From JASHPR01 sp963778075 (GTDB lineage: Bacteria > Actinomycetota > Actinomycetes > Streptosporangiales > Streptosporangiaceae): DNA of 64,000 bases. The translations under genes and the position numbers were made by a program. Shown here piece by piece: positions 1 to 8,394 of the stretch. The notes beneath the pieces were generated by a model. The model was not told the origin of the DNA and searched no databases. It saw only the letters and a list, made by a program, of their open reading frames with translations. The stretch spans positions 62,001 to 126,000 of the forward strand of contig CAVZTJ010000017.1 in assembly GCA_963778075.1 (NCBI GenBank), given 5' to 3'. Each line of letters starts with the position of its first letter. Positions within the stretch are counted from its first letter, which is position 1.

Positions 1-806
1 TGGCGGCGCAGCGCCTCGAGCTGGGCGCGTTCCCCGTCGGCCGGGTCGAGGAAGTCGCACCGGATCGTGCCGCCGGTGCCGAACACCTCGGCCCGCGCCA
101 TGTCCCCGGCCGGGTGGTGCCGCCCGAGGCTGACGAAGCCGGTCGCGCCACCGGACAGCGCGAGGATGATCTGCACGCTGTCCACGTCGCCGGTGACCTC
201 GGGGTCACTGATCAGCTCCGCCGCAACCGCCTTGACGCCGGTGATGTCCTGGCCGGTCAGCCACCGCAGCTGGTCGAACTCGTGCACGCCCATGTCGATC
301 GCGATGCCGCCGCTGTGCGCCCGGAACGCGGCAGCCGGCGGCCCCTCGTCCCACTGGTAGCAGGTCACCAGGTGGATGCCGCCGAGCTCACCCGAGGCGA
401 TCTGGTCCCGCGCCGCGCGCAGCGCTGGGACGTACCGCCGCCAGTACGCCACCTGCAGCGGAACGCCGGCCGCCACCGCGGTCTGCGCCGCGGCGCTCGC
501 CTCGGCCGAGATAAGCCCGCATGGCTTCTCGCACAGGATCGGCAGGCCGCGCGCGGCCACCTCGCCGATGAGCCGGACGTGCTGGTCGCTGGGGGCCGCG
601 ATGAGGACCCCGTCGAGCTCGGAGCGGTCCAGCATCTCGGACACGCTGGCGTGCAGCGGCAGCCCGGCCCCGGCCAGCCCGGCCCGCGCCTGTTCCGACG
701 GCTCCGCCACCGCGGCGACCGCGACCAGCTCGGAGCCGGCGATCGCCCGCAGGTGGGTGCGGCCCATGCGGCCGGCGCCGACCAGCCCGAGCCGGAACGC
801 CGCCAC
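1..806 (-). CDS. Gfo/Idh/MocA family oxidoreductase (3' end outside window)
   Basis: NAD(P)-dependent sugar/cyclitol dehydrogenase, last visible gene of the inositol-type operon. Reading from a GTG at 806 gives an N-terminal Rossmann fold (RLGLVGAGRMGRTHL) and the family's EKP motif (ILCEKPCG, about residue 95). It then enters the C-terminal dimer/substrate domain (GGIAIDMGVHEFDQLRWLTGQ), whose histidine is in the position expected of the catalytic His. The frame stays open to base 1, so about 268 codons are visible and the C-terminus is missing. The start lies one base after the stop of the upstream gene, so translation is probably coupled. Family members oxidise a ring hydroxyl of inositols or hexoses; the exact substrate cannot be read from the sequence. 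Confidence 0.85.
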   Translation of the reverse strand, partial: MAAFRLGLVGAGRMGRTHLRAIAGSELVAVAAVAEPSEQARAGLAGAGLPLHASVSEMLDRSELDGVLIAAPSDQHVRLIGEVAARGLPILCEKPCGLISAEASAAAQTAVAAGVPLQVAYWRRYVPALRAARDQIASGELGGIHLVTCYQWDEGPPAAAFRAHSGGIAIDMGVHEFDQLRWLTGQDITGVKAVAAELISDPEVTGDVDSVQIILALSGGATGFVSLGRHHPAGDMARAEVFGTGGTIRCDFLDPADGERAQLEALRR

Positions 807-807
807 G

Positions 808-1752
808 TCACAGCCCCCGGGCGGACAGGTACGCGCGGTTGTCGCGCTGGTCCTGTGCGGCCCGGGCGAAGCGCTCGGCGGTGCGCGGGAAGATGTCCTG
901 CTCGACCACCAGCCAGCCCTGGAAGCCGATGCGGTTCAGGCCGTCGAGGACGGCCTGAACGTCAAGGTCGCCGTGGCCGAGCGCGCAGAACGCCTCCCGT
1001 GACCAGATGTCCGTCGCCGGGGCTTCGTCGGCGATGATGCCCTGCATCACCGACCTGACCCCGTCCTTCAGGTGCACGTGGTTGATCCGCGGGCTCCAGT
1101 CGCGCAGCGCCGCCAGCGGGTCGCCGCCGCCCATCATCATGTGCCCGGTCTCCAGGCACAGCCCGATGTCCGACACCTCGAGCATGCGCGATATCTCCCA
1201 GGGCGCCTCGACGTTGGTCCCGGTTTCGGGGTGGAACGTCGGCTCGTAGCCGCGGTCCCGGCAGCGGGCCACCACCTTGGCGAGGCCCTGCCCGAACCGC
1301 TGCCACGCGTCGGCGTCCAGGCCGACCGACGCATCCGTGGCCGACCGGCCCGGCCGGCTCCGGCGCGCCTCGTTGCCATTGTCGGCGAGGGTGGGCCGCG
1401 GCGGCGGCCCCGCCAGGTACGGCGCCGCGGCGTCGAACGTGTCGAGCAGCGCGTCCAGCTCGGGCAGCATCTGCTCGAGCGCGTCGTGGTCGGCGTACGG
1501 CAGCTCCAGGTACCCGCCCGCCAGGCCGAGCGCCCGCTCCGCGAGCAGCTCGCCCAGCTTCTCCGGGCTGCCGAGGTAGCCGACGGGGCCGAGGTCGATG
1601 CCCGCGTAGCCGGCCTCGGCCACCTGGTCGAGCACGCTCAGCCCGCTCGGAACATTCGGGTCATGACCCACCGTGACCTCGAACGCGCCGTAGCTGACCG
1701 GCGCGTTCGCGATCACGATGCCGGTTTCGGATGCCGTGTTTCCATCGCTCAC
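808..1752 (-). CDS. Sugar phosphate isomerase/epimerase-like TIM barrel, IolE-like
   Basis: 314-residue xylose-isomerase-like TIM-barrel protein. It opens with IANAPVSYGAFEVTVG, close to the start of IolE (inosose dehydratase), and carries the metal-ligand pattern of the fold: FHPETGTNVE, LCLETGHMMMGGGDP, INHVHLKD and a late VVEQD. IolE removes water from 2-keto-myo-inositol, and the same fold also includes epimerases, so the dehydratase role is inferred from iolB/C/D nearby. The GTG start at 1752 overlaps the upstream stop (GTGA) and has AGGAGGA upstream. A region around residues 110-135 is rich in R/P/G and looks like an insertion in a loop. Confidence 0.8.
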   Translation of the reverse strand: MSDGNTASETGIVIANAPVSYGAFEVTVGHDPNVPSGLSVLDQVAEAGYAGIDLGPVGYLGSPEKLGELLAERALGLAGGYLELPYADHDALEQMLPELDALLDTFDAAAPYLAGPPPRPTLADNGNEARRSRPGRSATDASVGLDADAWQRFGQGLAKVVARCRDRGYEPTFHPETGTNVEAPWEISRMLEVSDIGLCLETGHMMMGGGDPLAALRDWSPRINHVHLKDGVRSVMQGIIADEAPATDIWSREAFCALGHGDLDVQAVLDGLNRIGFQGWLVVEQDIFPRTAERFARAAQDQRDNRAYLSARGL

Positions 1753-2882
1753 GCTTGGTCCTCCTGATCGGTCTGGCCTGCACCCAGGCTGGTCGGGTGA
1801 TCGACCGGCCCGCCCAGGCGGTAGCTGGAGATGATCGCCTGGCAGAGCGCGATGTCCCTGAGCCCGTCGAGCCCCGGGGTGACCGGCTCGGTACCGTTGA
1901 CGACGCAGTCGTGGAACGCGACCAGCTCGCGCTTGAACGCGCTCTCGTAGGAGACGGTCTCCTCGGTGCGCCAGGACCTGGCCGTGCCCGCGTCCCCGCC
2001 CTCGGTCTCCAGCAGCGTGGGCTCGCTGCGCAGGAACGGCGAGGGGAAGGCCAGCCGCACCCGGGCGTCGGGCGCGTACAGCGCGAACTCCATCTCGTAG
2101 CGCGCGATGCCGGGCAGGTCGATCCAGTGGATGGCCACCGGGAGGTCGCCGAACCGGAGCATCGCGGTCAGGCTGTTGTCGCGCAGGTCGACGTAGTCGA
2201 GCCGGTCCGGCTCGCCGAGCAGGCCGCGGACGGAGTTCAGCTCGTGCACCAGGGTGTCCAGCAGCACCATGTGATAGGTGCGCCGCTCGAACTCGCTGGC
2301 GTCGCCGAGCGCGCCGGTGATGCTGGCCTCGGTGTCCGCGCGGAGCTGGTCGGCGACGTCGGCCGGCGCCGGCACCGGCGGGATCAGCGGGTAGTGCTCT
2401 ATATATGGGCGGAACGGCGACTCGAACGTGGTGACCCGGAAGAGCCGCGGCTCCGTGACCTCGCCCACCTGTTTCTGGAACCGCGCATACGCGGGGTCGT
2501 AGCGCTTGGGGTAGGCGACCATGAGCGTCACCCCGGCCCGCCGGGCGGCGTCGACCATCGCCTGCCCCTCGGGCACCGAGAAGCACATCGGCTTCTCCAC
2601 CAGCACGTGCATCCCGGCTTGCGCCGCTGCCACCGCGATCGGGGCGTGGCTGCCCGAGGTCAGCACCAGCACCGTGTCCAGCGGCTGGCGCAGCATTTCC
2701 CGCCAGTTAGAGAACACCGCGGGCACGCCGTACCGGTCGGCGACGGCCCTGGCGTTCTCGGGGACGATGTCGCAGACCGCGGCGACCTCGTAGGAATCGG
2801 CCAGTTCCTCCAGGTAGTGCAGGTGCATCACCTGGGCGATCACCCCGGTGCCTACCACGCCGACCCGCAGCCGCTTGGTCAC
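1749..2882 (-). CDS. Gfo/Idh/MocA family oxidoreductase
   Basis: 377-residue NAD(P)-dependent dehydrogenase. The Rossmann motif GVVGTGVIAQVMHLHYL is at residues 8-24, EKP in HVLVEKPMCF near residue 97, and a long C-terminal alpha/beta domain follows with LLDTLVHELNSVRGLLGE. The GTG start at 2882 has a strong purine-rich ribosome site (GGAGGAAGGGAG). It sits in the middle of the catabolic operon, 27 bases after the zinc dehydrogenase gene, and overlaps the next gene by 4 bp. In inositol loci such proteins (IolG, IolX, IolW types) interconvert inositol isomers and inososes; which reaction applies here is not determined. Confidence 0.85.
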   Translation of the reverse strand: MTKRLRVGVVGTGVIAQVMHLHYLEELADSYEVAAVCDIVPENARAVADRYGVPAVFSNWREMLRQPLDTVLVLTSGSHAPIAVAAAQAGMHVLVEKPMCFSVPEGQAMVDAARRAGVTLMVAYPKRYDPAYARFQKQVGEVTEPRLFRVTTFESPFRPYIEHYPLIPPVPAPADVADQLRADTEASITGALGDASEFERRTYHMVLLDTLVHELNSVRGLLGEPDRLDYVDLRDNSLTAMLRFGDLPVAIHWIDLPGIARYEMEFALYAPDARVRLAFPSPFLRSEPTLLETEGGDAGTARSWRTEETVSYESAFKRELVAFHDCVVNGTEPVTPGLDGLRDIALCQAIISSYRLGGPVDHPTSLGAGQTDQEDQA

Positions 2883-2909
2883 GTCTCTCCCTTCCTCCGC
2901 CCGGACGGC

Positions 2910-4061
2910 TCAGCCGGCCAGGACGGGCTCGATGGCTACCTGCAGAGCGTCGCCGGACTGCGCGACGGCGACCGCCTCGGTGGCGCGGTCCAGCGGGAAC
3001 TTGTGCGTGACCACCCGGTCCAGCGGGTACTTCCGCAGGCCCGCGGCCATCAGCCGCATCGACGGCTCGTAGGCCGTGGCCGTCTCGCCGCCGATGCCGA
3101 GCACCGCCACGTTGCGCGTGCAGATGTCGGAGTTCGGGTTGATCGGCACCGGGCCCATGTCGACGAACGTCCCGGCCTCGACCACCACGCCGCCGGTGCG
3201 CACCATCCGCAGCGACTCGGTGAACGTCTCGGGGAAGCCGCTGCAGTCGATGACGATGTCCGCGCCAAGCCCGCCGGTCGCCACGAGCACCCGGTCGACG
3301 CGCTCGGCCTGCTCGGTCGCTGACACGTCAAGCGTCAGGTCGGCGCCGAACGTCCCCGCCGCGTCGAGCCTTCCGGGCAGCCGGTCGGTGACCACGATCG
3401 TGCCCGCGCCCAGCAGCCTGGCCTTGATCAGGTGGCACAGGCCGAGCGGCCCGGTGCCGAGCACGGCCACGCTGGCCCCGGCCGAGTTGCCGCCCTGCAG
3501 CCGCAGCAGGGTCATCGCGGTGTCGACGCCGTGCGTCACGGCCATGACCTCGGTGATCACCGCGACCTCGTCGGGAAGCTGCTCGGGCACCCGAAAGATA
3601 GGCGTGCGCGGCAGCAGGTAGAGGTACTCGGACCAGCCGCCGAACAGGGACGGCGGCCTCGCGCAGTTCAGGCTGTTCCCGTAGTCCTCGAGGCTGCGGC
3701 AGAAGTAATACGGATAGTCGCCCAGGCAGTAGACGCAGTGCCCGCACGGCACGTTCGCGCCGGGCACGATGCGGTCGCCGGGGCGCAGCACCTGGCCGCT
3801 GGCGTCGCGCACCTCGCCGCCGGTGGCCGCGACGACGCCCACGTTCTCGTGCCCGCAGATCAGCGGGTACTCGATGTCGCGCTCGTGCGGTGTGCCCGCG
3901 TACTGCTTGGACTCGCCGCGGAACGTGTGCTTGTCGGTGCCGCAGATCCCGGACAGCGACATCCGCATCACGACAGCGCCCGGCTCGGGATCGGGAACGC
4001 TGAACTCCTGGACGCCGATGCGGCCGGGCGCCTCCATGACCGCGGCGCGGCAGACGGTCAC
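2910..4061 (-). CDS. Zinc-dependent medium-chain alcohol/polyol dehydrogenase
   Basis: 383-residue medium-chain dehydrogenase. Catalytic zinc ligands are visible as Cys40 (GICGTDKH) and His71-Glu72 (CGHENVG). The structural-zinc lobe has the four cysteines of CGHCVYCLGDYPYYFC. The NAD-binding Rossmann motif is VAVLGTGPLGLCHL. The start is GTG at 4061, chosen because it overlaps the upstream stop (GTGA) and has GGGAGG upstream; a longer reading to 4211 would run inside the neighbouring gene. It resembles sorbitol/threonine-type dehydrogenases, so a polyol or keto-sugar substrate is likely. Placement among two Gfo/Idh enzymes and two TIM-barrel isomerases indicates an accessory oxidation step before the inositol pathway proper. 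Confidence 0.85.
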   Translation of the reverse strand: MTVCRAAVMEAPGRIGVQEFSVPDPEPGAVVMRMSLSGICGTDKHTFRGESKQYAGTPHERDIEYPLICGHENVGVVAATGGEVRDASGQVLRPGDRIVPGANVPCGHCVYCLGDYPYYFCRSLEDYGNSLNCARPPSLFGGWSEYLYLLPRTPIFRVPEQLPDEVAVITEVMAVTHGVDTAMTLLRLQGGNSAGASVAVLGTGPLGLCHLIKARLLGAGTIVVTDRLPGRLDAAGTFGADLTLDVSATEQAERVDRVLVATGGLGADIVIDCSGFPETFTESLRMVRTGGVVVEAGTFVDMGPVPINPNSDICTRNVAVLGIGGETATAYEPSMRLMAAGLRKYPLDRVVTHKFPLDRATEAVAVAQSGDALQVAIEPVLAG

Positions 4062-5035
4062 GCGGCCACCTCCCTTGACGCGTCGATGGCGGTCCGCAGC
4101 AGCCGTGCCGCCTCCGGCACGCCCACCTCGGGGGGCGTGAACGGGTCCTCGTGCTCGATCGAGATGACCTCGGCCCTGGAGCCCGCCATCGCCCGCAGCA
4201 GCCCCGTCCACCAGGCCAGATCATGCCCGCGGCCGGGGATGGCAAAAGTCCACGGCATCTTCTCGGCCGGGTTCGGCCAGCGCCGGTCGAGCAGCCCGTT
4301 CAGGGCCAGGCTCTCCTCGTGGAAGACGGTGTCCTTGCCGTGCGCGTGCCCCACCCGGTCACCGAGCCGCGCGGCCACCTTGTGCCCGTCCATGCCCATC
4401 CAGAAGAAATGACTCGGGTCGAGGTTGGCGGCGATCGAGGGCCCGAGCGAAGCCACCCGCTCGAAAGTCTCCACATTGAACGCTGACGTCCCGGGGTGGA
4501 TCTCCAGACAGACCAGGAGATCGGGATTCTGGGCTCTGGCGAACTCCGCGAGTTCGGTCCAGTAGGGCTCGATCTGCTCCCGCCATTGCTGCTCGTAGAC
4601 GTTCTCCAGATACGGCAGCCAGCCGCCCGCGCCGAAGTGCGGTACCCGGTCGCCCGGGGCCGCCGCCGGGCACCCGGCCATGGCCACGACCCGGTTCGCG
4701 CCGAGCAGGGTCGCCAGCCGGATGGCGTCGCGCAGGGCTTCGTCGTGCTGGCGGGCGAGGTCCTCCTCGGGGTGCAGCGGGTTGCCCCACGCGTTCAGCG
4801 CGTCGAGCCGCAGACCGTGGCGGCGGATCTGTTCCAGCCAGGCCTCTCTGTCCTGCTGGCTGGCCAGCAGCGCTGCCACGTCGCAGTGCGGGTGCGGCGC
4901 GTATCCGCCGGCCCCGACCTCGATGTCGGTTACCTCGGGTGCCTCCCGTCGCAGCCAGCCGAGCACGTCGTCGAGCGGCCGGTCGAGGAAGGCCTCGAGC
5001 ACCACGCCGATCCGCGGTTCGCTGTTTTCTGGCAT
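4058..5035 (-). CDS. Sugar phosphate isomerase/epimerase (TIM barrel)
   Basis: 325-residue xylose-isomerase-like TIM-barrel protein. Metal-site residues typical of the fold are present: VCLEIHPGTSAFNVET, NLDPSHFFWMGMDG, VGHAHGKD and SIEHEDPF. The ATG at 5035 is preceded by AAAGGA at good distance. It lies 50 bases downstream of the permease gene and overlaps the zinc dehydrogenase gene by 4 bp, so it belongs to the same transcript. Related proteins epimerise or isomerise keto-sugars and keto-inositols next to Gfo/Idh dehydrogenases. The pairing with a second, different TIM-barrel enzyme in one operon suggests two separate steps. The substrate is unknown. Confidence 0.82.
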   Translation of the reverse strand: MPENSEPRIGVVLEAFLDRPLDDVLGWLRREAPEVTDIEVGAGGYAPHPHCDVAALLASQQDREAWLEQIRRHGLRLDALNAWGNPLHPEEDLARQHDEALRDAIRLATLLGANRVVAMAGCPAAAPGDRVPHFGAGGWLPYLENVYEQQWREQIEPYWTELAEFARAQNPDLLVCLEIHPGTSAFNVETFERVASLGPSIAANLDPSHFFWMGMDGHKVAARLGDRVGHAHGKDTVFHEESLALNGLLDRRWPNPAEKMPWTFAIPGRGHDLAWWTGLLRAMAGSRAEVISIEHEDPFTPPEVGVPEAARLLRTAIDASREVAA

Positions 5036-5085
5036 GTTCCTTTCATTCCTGTCGTCGGTGTGGGGTGCGGCGCCGCCTGGTGTGC

Positions 5086-5970
5086 TCAGCCCCTGACCGC
5101 CCCGCTGAGCACGAACCCGCCGCGGAACAGCCGCGAGGAGAGGGCGTAGAGCAGGAAGATCGGCACCGCGTAGATCAGCGAGAACGCCGCGATGTTCCCG
5201 TACTGCACGTGCGCCGCGCCGATGAAACCGAAGATCGCGATCGAGCCCGGCTGCTGGTTGGGCGAGGTGATCAGCACCAGCGGAATCAGAAACGACCCCC
5301 AGGCGGTGACGAAGCCGAAGATCCCGGCGGCGGCGATGCCGGGCATGGCCAGCGGGCCGATCACCCTGAGCAGGATCTGCATCGTGCCCGCGCGCTCCAT
5401 CCGGGCCGCCTCCTCCAGATCCTGGGGCACCGCGTCGATGAAGTTCTTGATCAGGTAGATCTCGAACGGCAGCGTGGTCACGGCGAGGAACAGCGCGCAC
5501 GGCAGGATCGACAGCCAGCCGAGGTCGGAGAACAGCTCGAAGATCGGGATGATCAGGATGGCCAGCGGCACGCCGGTCAGGAACAGCACGATCAGCAGCA
5601 GCGGGCCCTTCCACGGAATCCGGCGGCGGGACAGCGCGTACGCGGCGAGCGCGCCGCAGACCGTGGCGATCGCGGTGGAGACCCCGGACAGGACGATGCT
5701 GTTGATCAGGGACTGCAGGTCGCTGCCGGAGAGCGCGGCGGCGAAGTTGGCGCTGGTCAGGTGCGGTATCTCCACGCTCCAGGTGGCGTTGGAGTCCAGC
5801 GACGCGAGGACCAGCCACACCATCGGCAGCAGGAATGCCGCGCCGAACAGCGCCAGCAGCAGGTTGGAGACGGCCTTGTTGCTCAGCGACCGCCGGCTGG
5901 CCGCGTTGGCTGGCGGCAGCACCGGAGCGGCGGCCGCCCCGGGCGGGGACGCCGAGACGCCGGCCGTCAT
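5086..5970 (-). CDS. Carbohydrate ABC transporter permease (MalG/CUT1 type)
   Basis: 294-residue inner-membrane permease with about six transmembrane segments, the first at residues 35-55 (LLLALFGAAFLLPMVWLVLA). The cytoplasmic EAA loop that docks on the ATPase reads DLEEAARMERAGTMQILLRVIGPLAMPG. ATG at 5970 overlaps the stop of the partner permease (ATGA), which sets the start. It forms the second half of a sugar importer with the upstream permease, binding protein and ATPase. The N-terminal 30 residues are Ala/Pro-rich and probably cytosolic. Confidence 0.9.
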   Translation of the reverse strand: MTAGVSASPPGAAAAPVLPPANAASRRSLSNKAVSNLLLALFGAAFLLPMVWLVLASLDSNATWSVEIPHLTSANFAAALSGSDLQSLINSIVLSGVSTAIATVCGALAAYALSRRRIPWKGPLLLIVLFLTGVPLAILIIPIFELFSDLGWLSILPCALFLAVTTLPFEIYLIKNFIDAVPQDLEEAARMERAGTMQILLRVIGPLAMPGIAAAGIFGFVTAWGSFLIPLVLITSPNQQPGSIAIFGFIGAAHVQYGNIAAFSLIYAVPIFLLYALSSRLFRGGFVLSGAVRG

Positions 5971-6929
5971 GTCCGGACCCTTGATGCTCGCACGTAGATC
6001 ACTCCGAAGATGGCGCAGATCAGCACCATGACGTTCCCGATGATGGCGCCGTAGGCCAGGTTGTTGAACTCGAACGCCTGCTGGTAGGAGTACAGCGGCA
6101 GGATGTTCGTGGAGTTGCCCGGGCCGCCCTGCGTCATCACGTAGATCAGCGCGAAGTTGGCCAGCGAGATCAGCGTGATCAGCAGGACGGTCGTCACGAT
6201 CGTGGGCCGCAGCATCGGCAGCGTGATCAGGCGGAACCGCTGCCACCGCGAGGCGTCCTCCATGTCCGCGGCCTCGAGGACCTCACGAGGGATGTTGCGC
6301 AGCGCCGCGCCGAGGACCAGCATCGCGAAGCCGGTCTGCGACCACACGTTGGCCAGCGTCACGATCAGCATCGGCTCGTGGTGCAGGAAGTCGGAGTTCG
6401 GCATGCCCAGCAGGGTGCCGAACGTGCCGGAGGCCGTCGTCGACGCGTACCAGGTCATGCCGGCCGTGATCGCGGGCATCATCCACGCGACGACCACGAT
6501 GCCGCCGACCAGGATGCGCAGCCACGCCACCGCGTTCTGCAGCAGCACCGCCAGCGCCAGGCCGATCACCACGACGCCGACGATCGACCCGACGATGAAG
6601 ATCAGCGTCAGCCGCAGGGACAGGAAGAACGTCGGGTCCGACCCCAGCCGCTGCAGGTTCTGTGCGCCGGTGAAGTGCCAGTTCACCGCGTTCGGGCCGA
6701 CCAGCTCGAGGTTGGTGAAGCCAAGGTAGAACGCGTAGATGACCGGGATCACGAACAGCACGGCGAGCAGGACCAGCGACGGGCCGAGCAGCGCGAGGCT
6801 GCTCCACTGGAACCGCTGCCGGTCAGCGCGCTTCCCGGCCGGCGGGCTCGGCCGTGGCGCGGCCCCCGCGTTAGCGGGGACCGCGCCAGCGACTCCTGCT
6901 ATCGCCACTGGATTGGCCTGGCTGCTCAT
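5967..6929 (-). CDS. Sugar ABC transporter permease (MalF/CUT1 type)
   Basis: 320-residue permease with a 45-residue Ala/Pro-rich cytosolic N-terminus followed by six predicted membrane segments, the first being ALLGPSLVLLAVLFVIPVIY. The EAA motif (EVLEAADMEDASRWQRFRLITLPMLRP) is clear. Translation starts at ATG 6929, three bases after the stop of the binding-protein gene, and the 3' end overlaps the partner permease. With its neighbours it forms a CUT1-type importer whose substrate is inferred to be an inositol or inositol-containing sugar from the catabolic genes that follow. Confidence 0.9.
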   Translation of the reverse strand: MSSQANPVAIAGVAGAVPANAGAAPRPSPPAGKRADRQRFQWSSLALLGPSLVLLAVLFVIPVIYAFYLGFTNLELVGPNAVNWHFTGAQNLQRLGSDPTFFLSLRLTLIFIVGSIVGVVVIGLALAVLLQNAVAWLRILVGGIVVVAWMMPAITAGMTWYASTTASGTFGTLLGMPNSDFLHHEPMLIVTLANVWSQTGFAMLVLGAALRNIPREVLEAADMEDASRWQRFRLITLPMLRPTIVTTVLLITLISLANFALIYVMTQGGPGNSTNILPLYSYQQAFEFNNLAYGAIIGNVMVLICAIFGVIYVRASRVRT

Positions 6930-6932
6930 CAG

Positions 6933-8321
6933 CTACGGCACGACCTCGACCTGGCTGGAGCCGAGCTGACTGGTGACGTAGCTCTTGAGGATGCCCACCG
7001 CCTGGCTGACGGTGGTCTTCGGATTCTGGGCGATCGCCCCGGTGGCCTCGCCCATGCCCTGGACCCAGACCGAGTAGCTGGCGTTCGACGGCGTCAGCGT
7101 CGACGAGGGCGTGATGTCGGCGAAGAAGGCGTTGTACGGCGCCGCGAAGTTCGTGTACAGGGACGCCGTCCAGTAGGCCTTGTCCGGCGGGACCCAGCCC
7201 GCCCAGTTCGCCGCGTCGATGCTGTTCTGCTCGTTCTCGGCGATGTTGATGAAGTCGAACGCGGCCTTGGCCACCTTGCTCTTCGCGGCGATCGAGAAGT
7301 CCCAGCCGCCGAGGGTGCTGGCGGTGCCGGTGCCCGAGTACGTCGGGATGATCGCCTCGCCCATCGTGGACGGTGCCTGCGGCCAGTACGGCGCGCTGAT
7401 GGTCTTGGTCCAGTTGCCGCCGTAGTAGTTGGAGCCGACCGCGATCGCGAGCTTGCCGCTCTGGAACGCCGTCAGCGGCGTGGTCACGGCGTTCGGGCTG
7501 AACAGCGCCGAGGTGTCCGCGCCCAGGCCCTTGGAGTACGCCTGCTGGTAGAAGCTCAGCGCCTCCCTGATGCCGGGGCTGTCCACCACGAACTTGTTGT
7601 TCTTGGCGTCGTAGATGGTCGGCGTGCTGGTGCCGACGATGAAGTTGTTGATGCCCTGCAGCAGGCCGTTGGCGCCGGAGCCGGTGCCCGCGTTCAGCCA
7701 GATCGGCGTGACCCCGGGAACCTTGGCCTTGATCGCGGCGGCGGCGGTGATGATGTCCGCCCAGCTCTTCGGGTGCCACGGGACCGGAAGGCCGGCCTTG
7801 CGGAACATCTGCTCGTTGTAGAGCAGCGCGCTGTCGTTCTCACCCTGGTTGACCGCGTACACGTTGCCGCTGAACCGGCCCTCGCTCTGGATCACCGAGG
7901 GGAACTGCGACCACCATGAGGCGCTCTTCAGGTACGTGTTCAGTGGCAGCAGGTAGTTCGCCTGGCCCCACAGGCCGATCTGGCCGGTCGGGATCTCCGC
8001 CACGTCCGGCGCCGTCGAGGGGTTGCGGTACAGCAGGCTGAGCTTGTTGACGATGTCGTTGTAGCTGCCCGGGATGGGGATGAACTGCACCGTCCCGCCC
8101 GGGTGCGACTTCTTCCACTCGTCGGCGACCTGGGTCCACCACTTCGTCGTGAAGCCGGTGGTGTCGAACACGTAGTCGGACCCGTAGGCCACCTTGAGCG
8201 TGTACGACCCCGTCGGTTCGCTCGTGCTCACCTTGGCGCTGCTGCCGCTGCCGGAGCATGCGGCCGTGATGGCCCCCGCTGCCAGCACCGCGGCAAGCGC
8301 GGTGCAGCCGGCGGGCCGCAA
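6933..8321 (-). CDS. ABC transporter extracellular solute-binding lipoprotein (family 1); start uncertain
   Basis: Periplasm-equivalent sugar-binding lipoprotein, about 462 residues from TTG 8321. A hydrophobic signal ends in the lipobox ITAAC (lipidated Cys22), followed by a Ser/Gly linker and the typical family-1 fold (RKAGLPVPWHPKSWADI, SGKLAIAVGSNYYGG). The start is odd. An ATG at 8337 has an ideal AGGAGAAGG ribosome site but lies in another frame, giving MAKRRF before running into nonsense. One extra T in the TTT near 8324 would fuse that arginine-rich n-region to this signal peptide. Either a weak TTG start is used or the sequence carries a one-base insertion. Partner of the two downstream permeases. 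Confidence 0.85.
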   Translation of the reverse strand: MRPAGCTALAAVLAAGAITAACSGSGSSAKVSTSEPTGSYTLKVAYGSDYVFDTTGFTTKWWTQVADEWKKSHPGGTVQFIPIPGSYNDIVNKLSLLYRNPSTAPDVAEIPTGQIGLWGQANYLLPLNTYLKSASWWSQFPSVIQSEGRFSGNVYAVNQGENDSALLYNEQMFRKAGLPVPWHPKSWADIITAAAAIKAKVPGVTPIWLNAGTGSGANGLLQGINNFIVGTSTPTIYDAKNNKFVVDSPGIREALSFYQQAYSKGLGADTSALFSPNAVTTPLTAFQSGKLAIAVGSNYYGGNWTKTISAPYWPQAPSTMGEAIIPTYSGTGTASTLGGWDFSIAAKSKVAKAAFDFINIAENEQNSIDAANWAGWVPPDKAYWTASLYTNFAAPYNAFFADITPSSTLTPSNASYSVWVQGMGEATGAIAQNPKTTVSQAVGILKSYVTSQLGSSQVEVVP

Positions 8322-8394
8322 AGCGTCTCTTTGCCATGTGTGTCGACCTTCTCCTGGTGTTCCTTGGCCTGGACGCGAACCGCGTCCGGCCCGT

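Noticed and set aside
1731..3323. 530-residue plus-strand open frame
   Set aside because: Antisense to two convincing dehydrogenase genes, with a His/Arg/Gly-rich composition typical of shadows.
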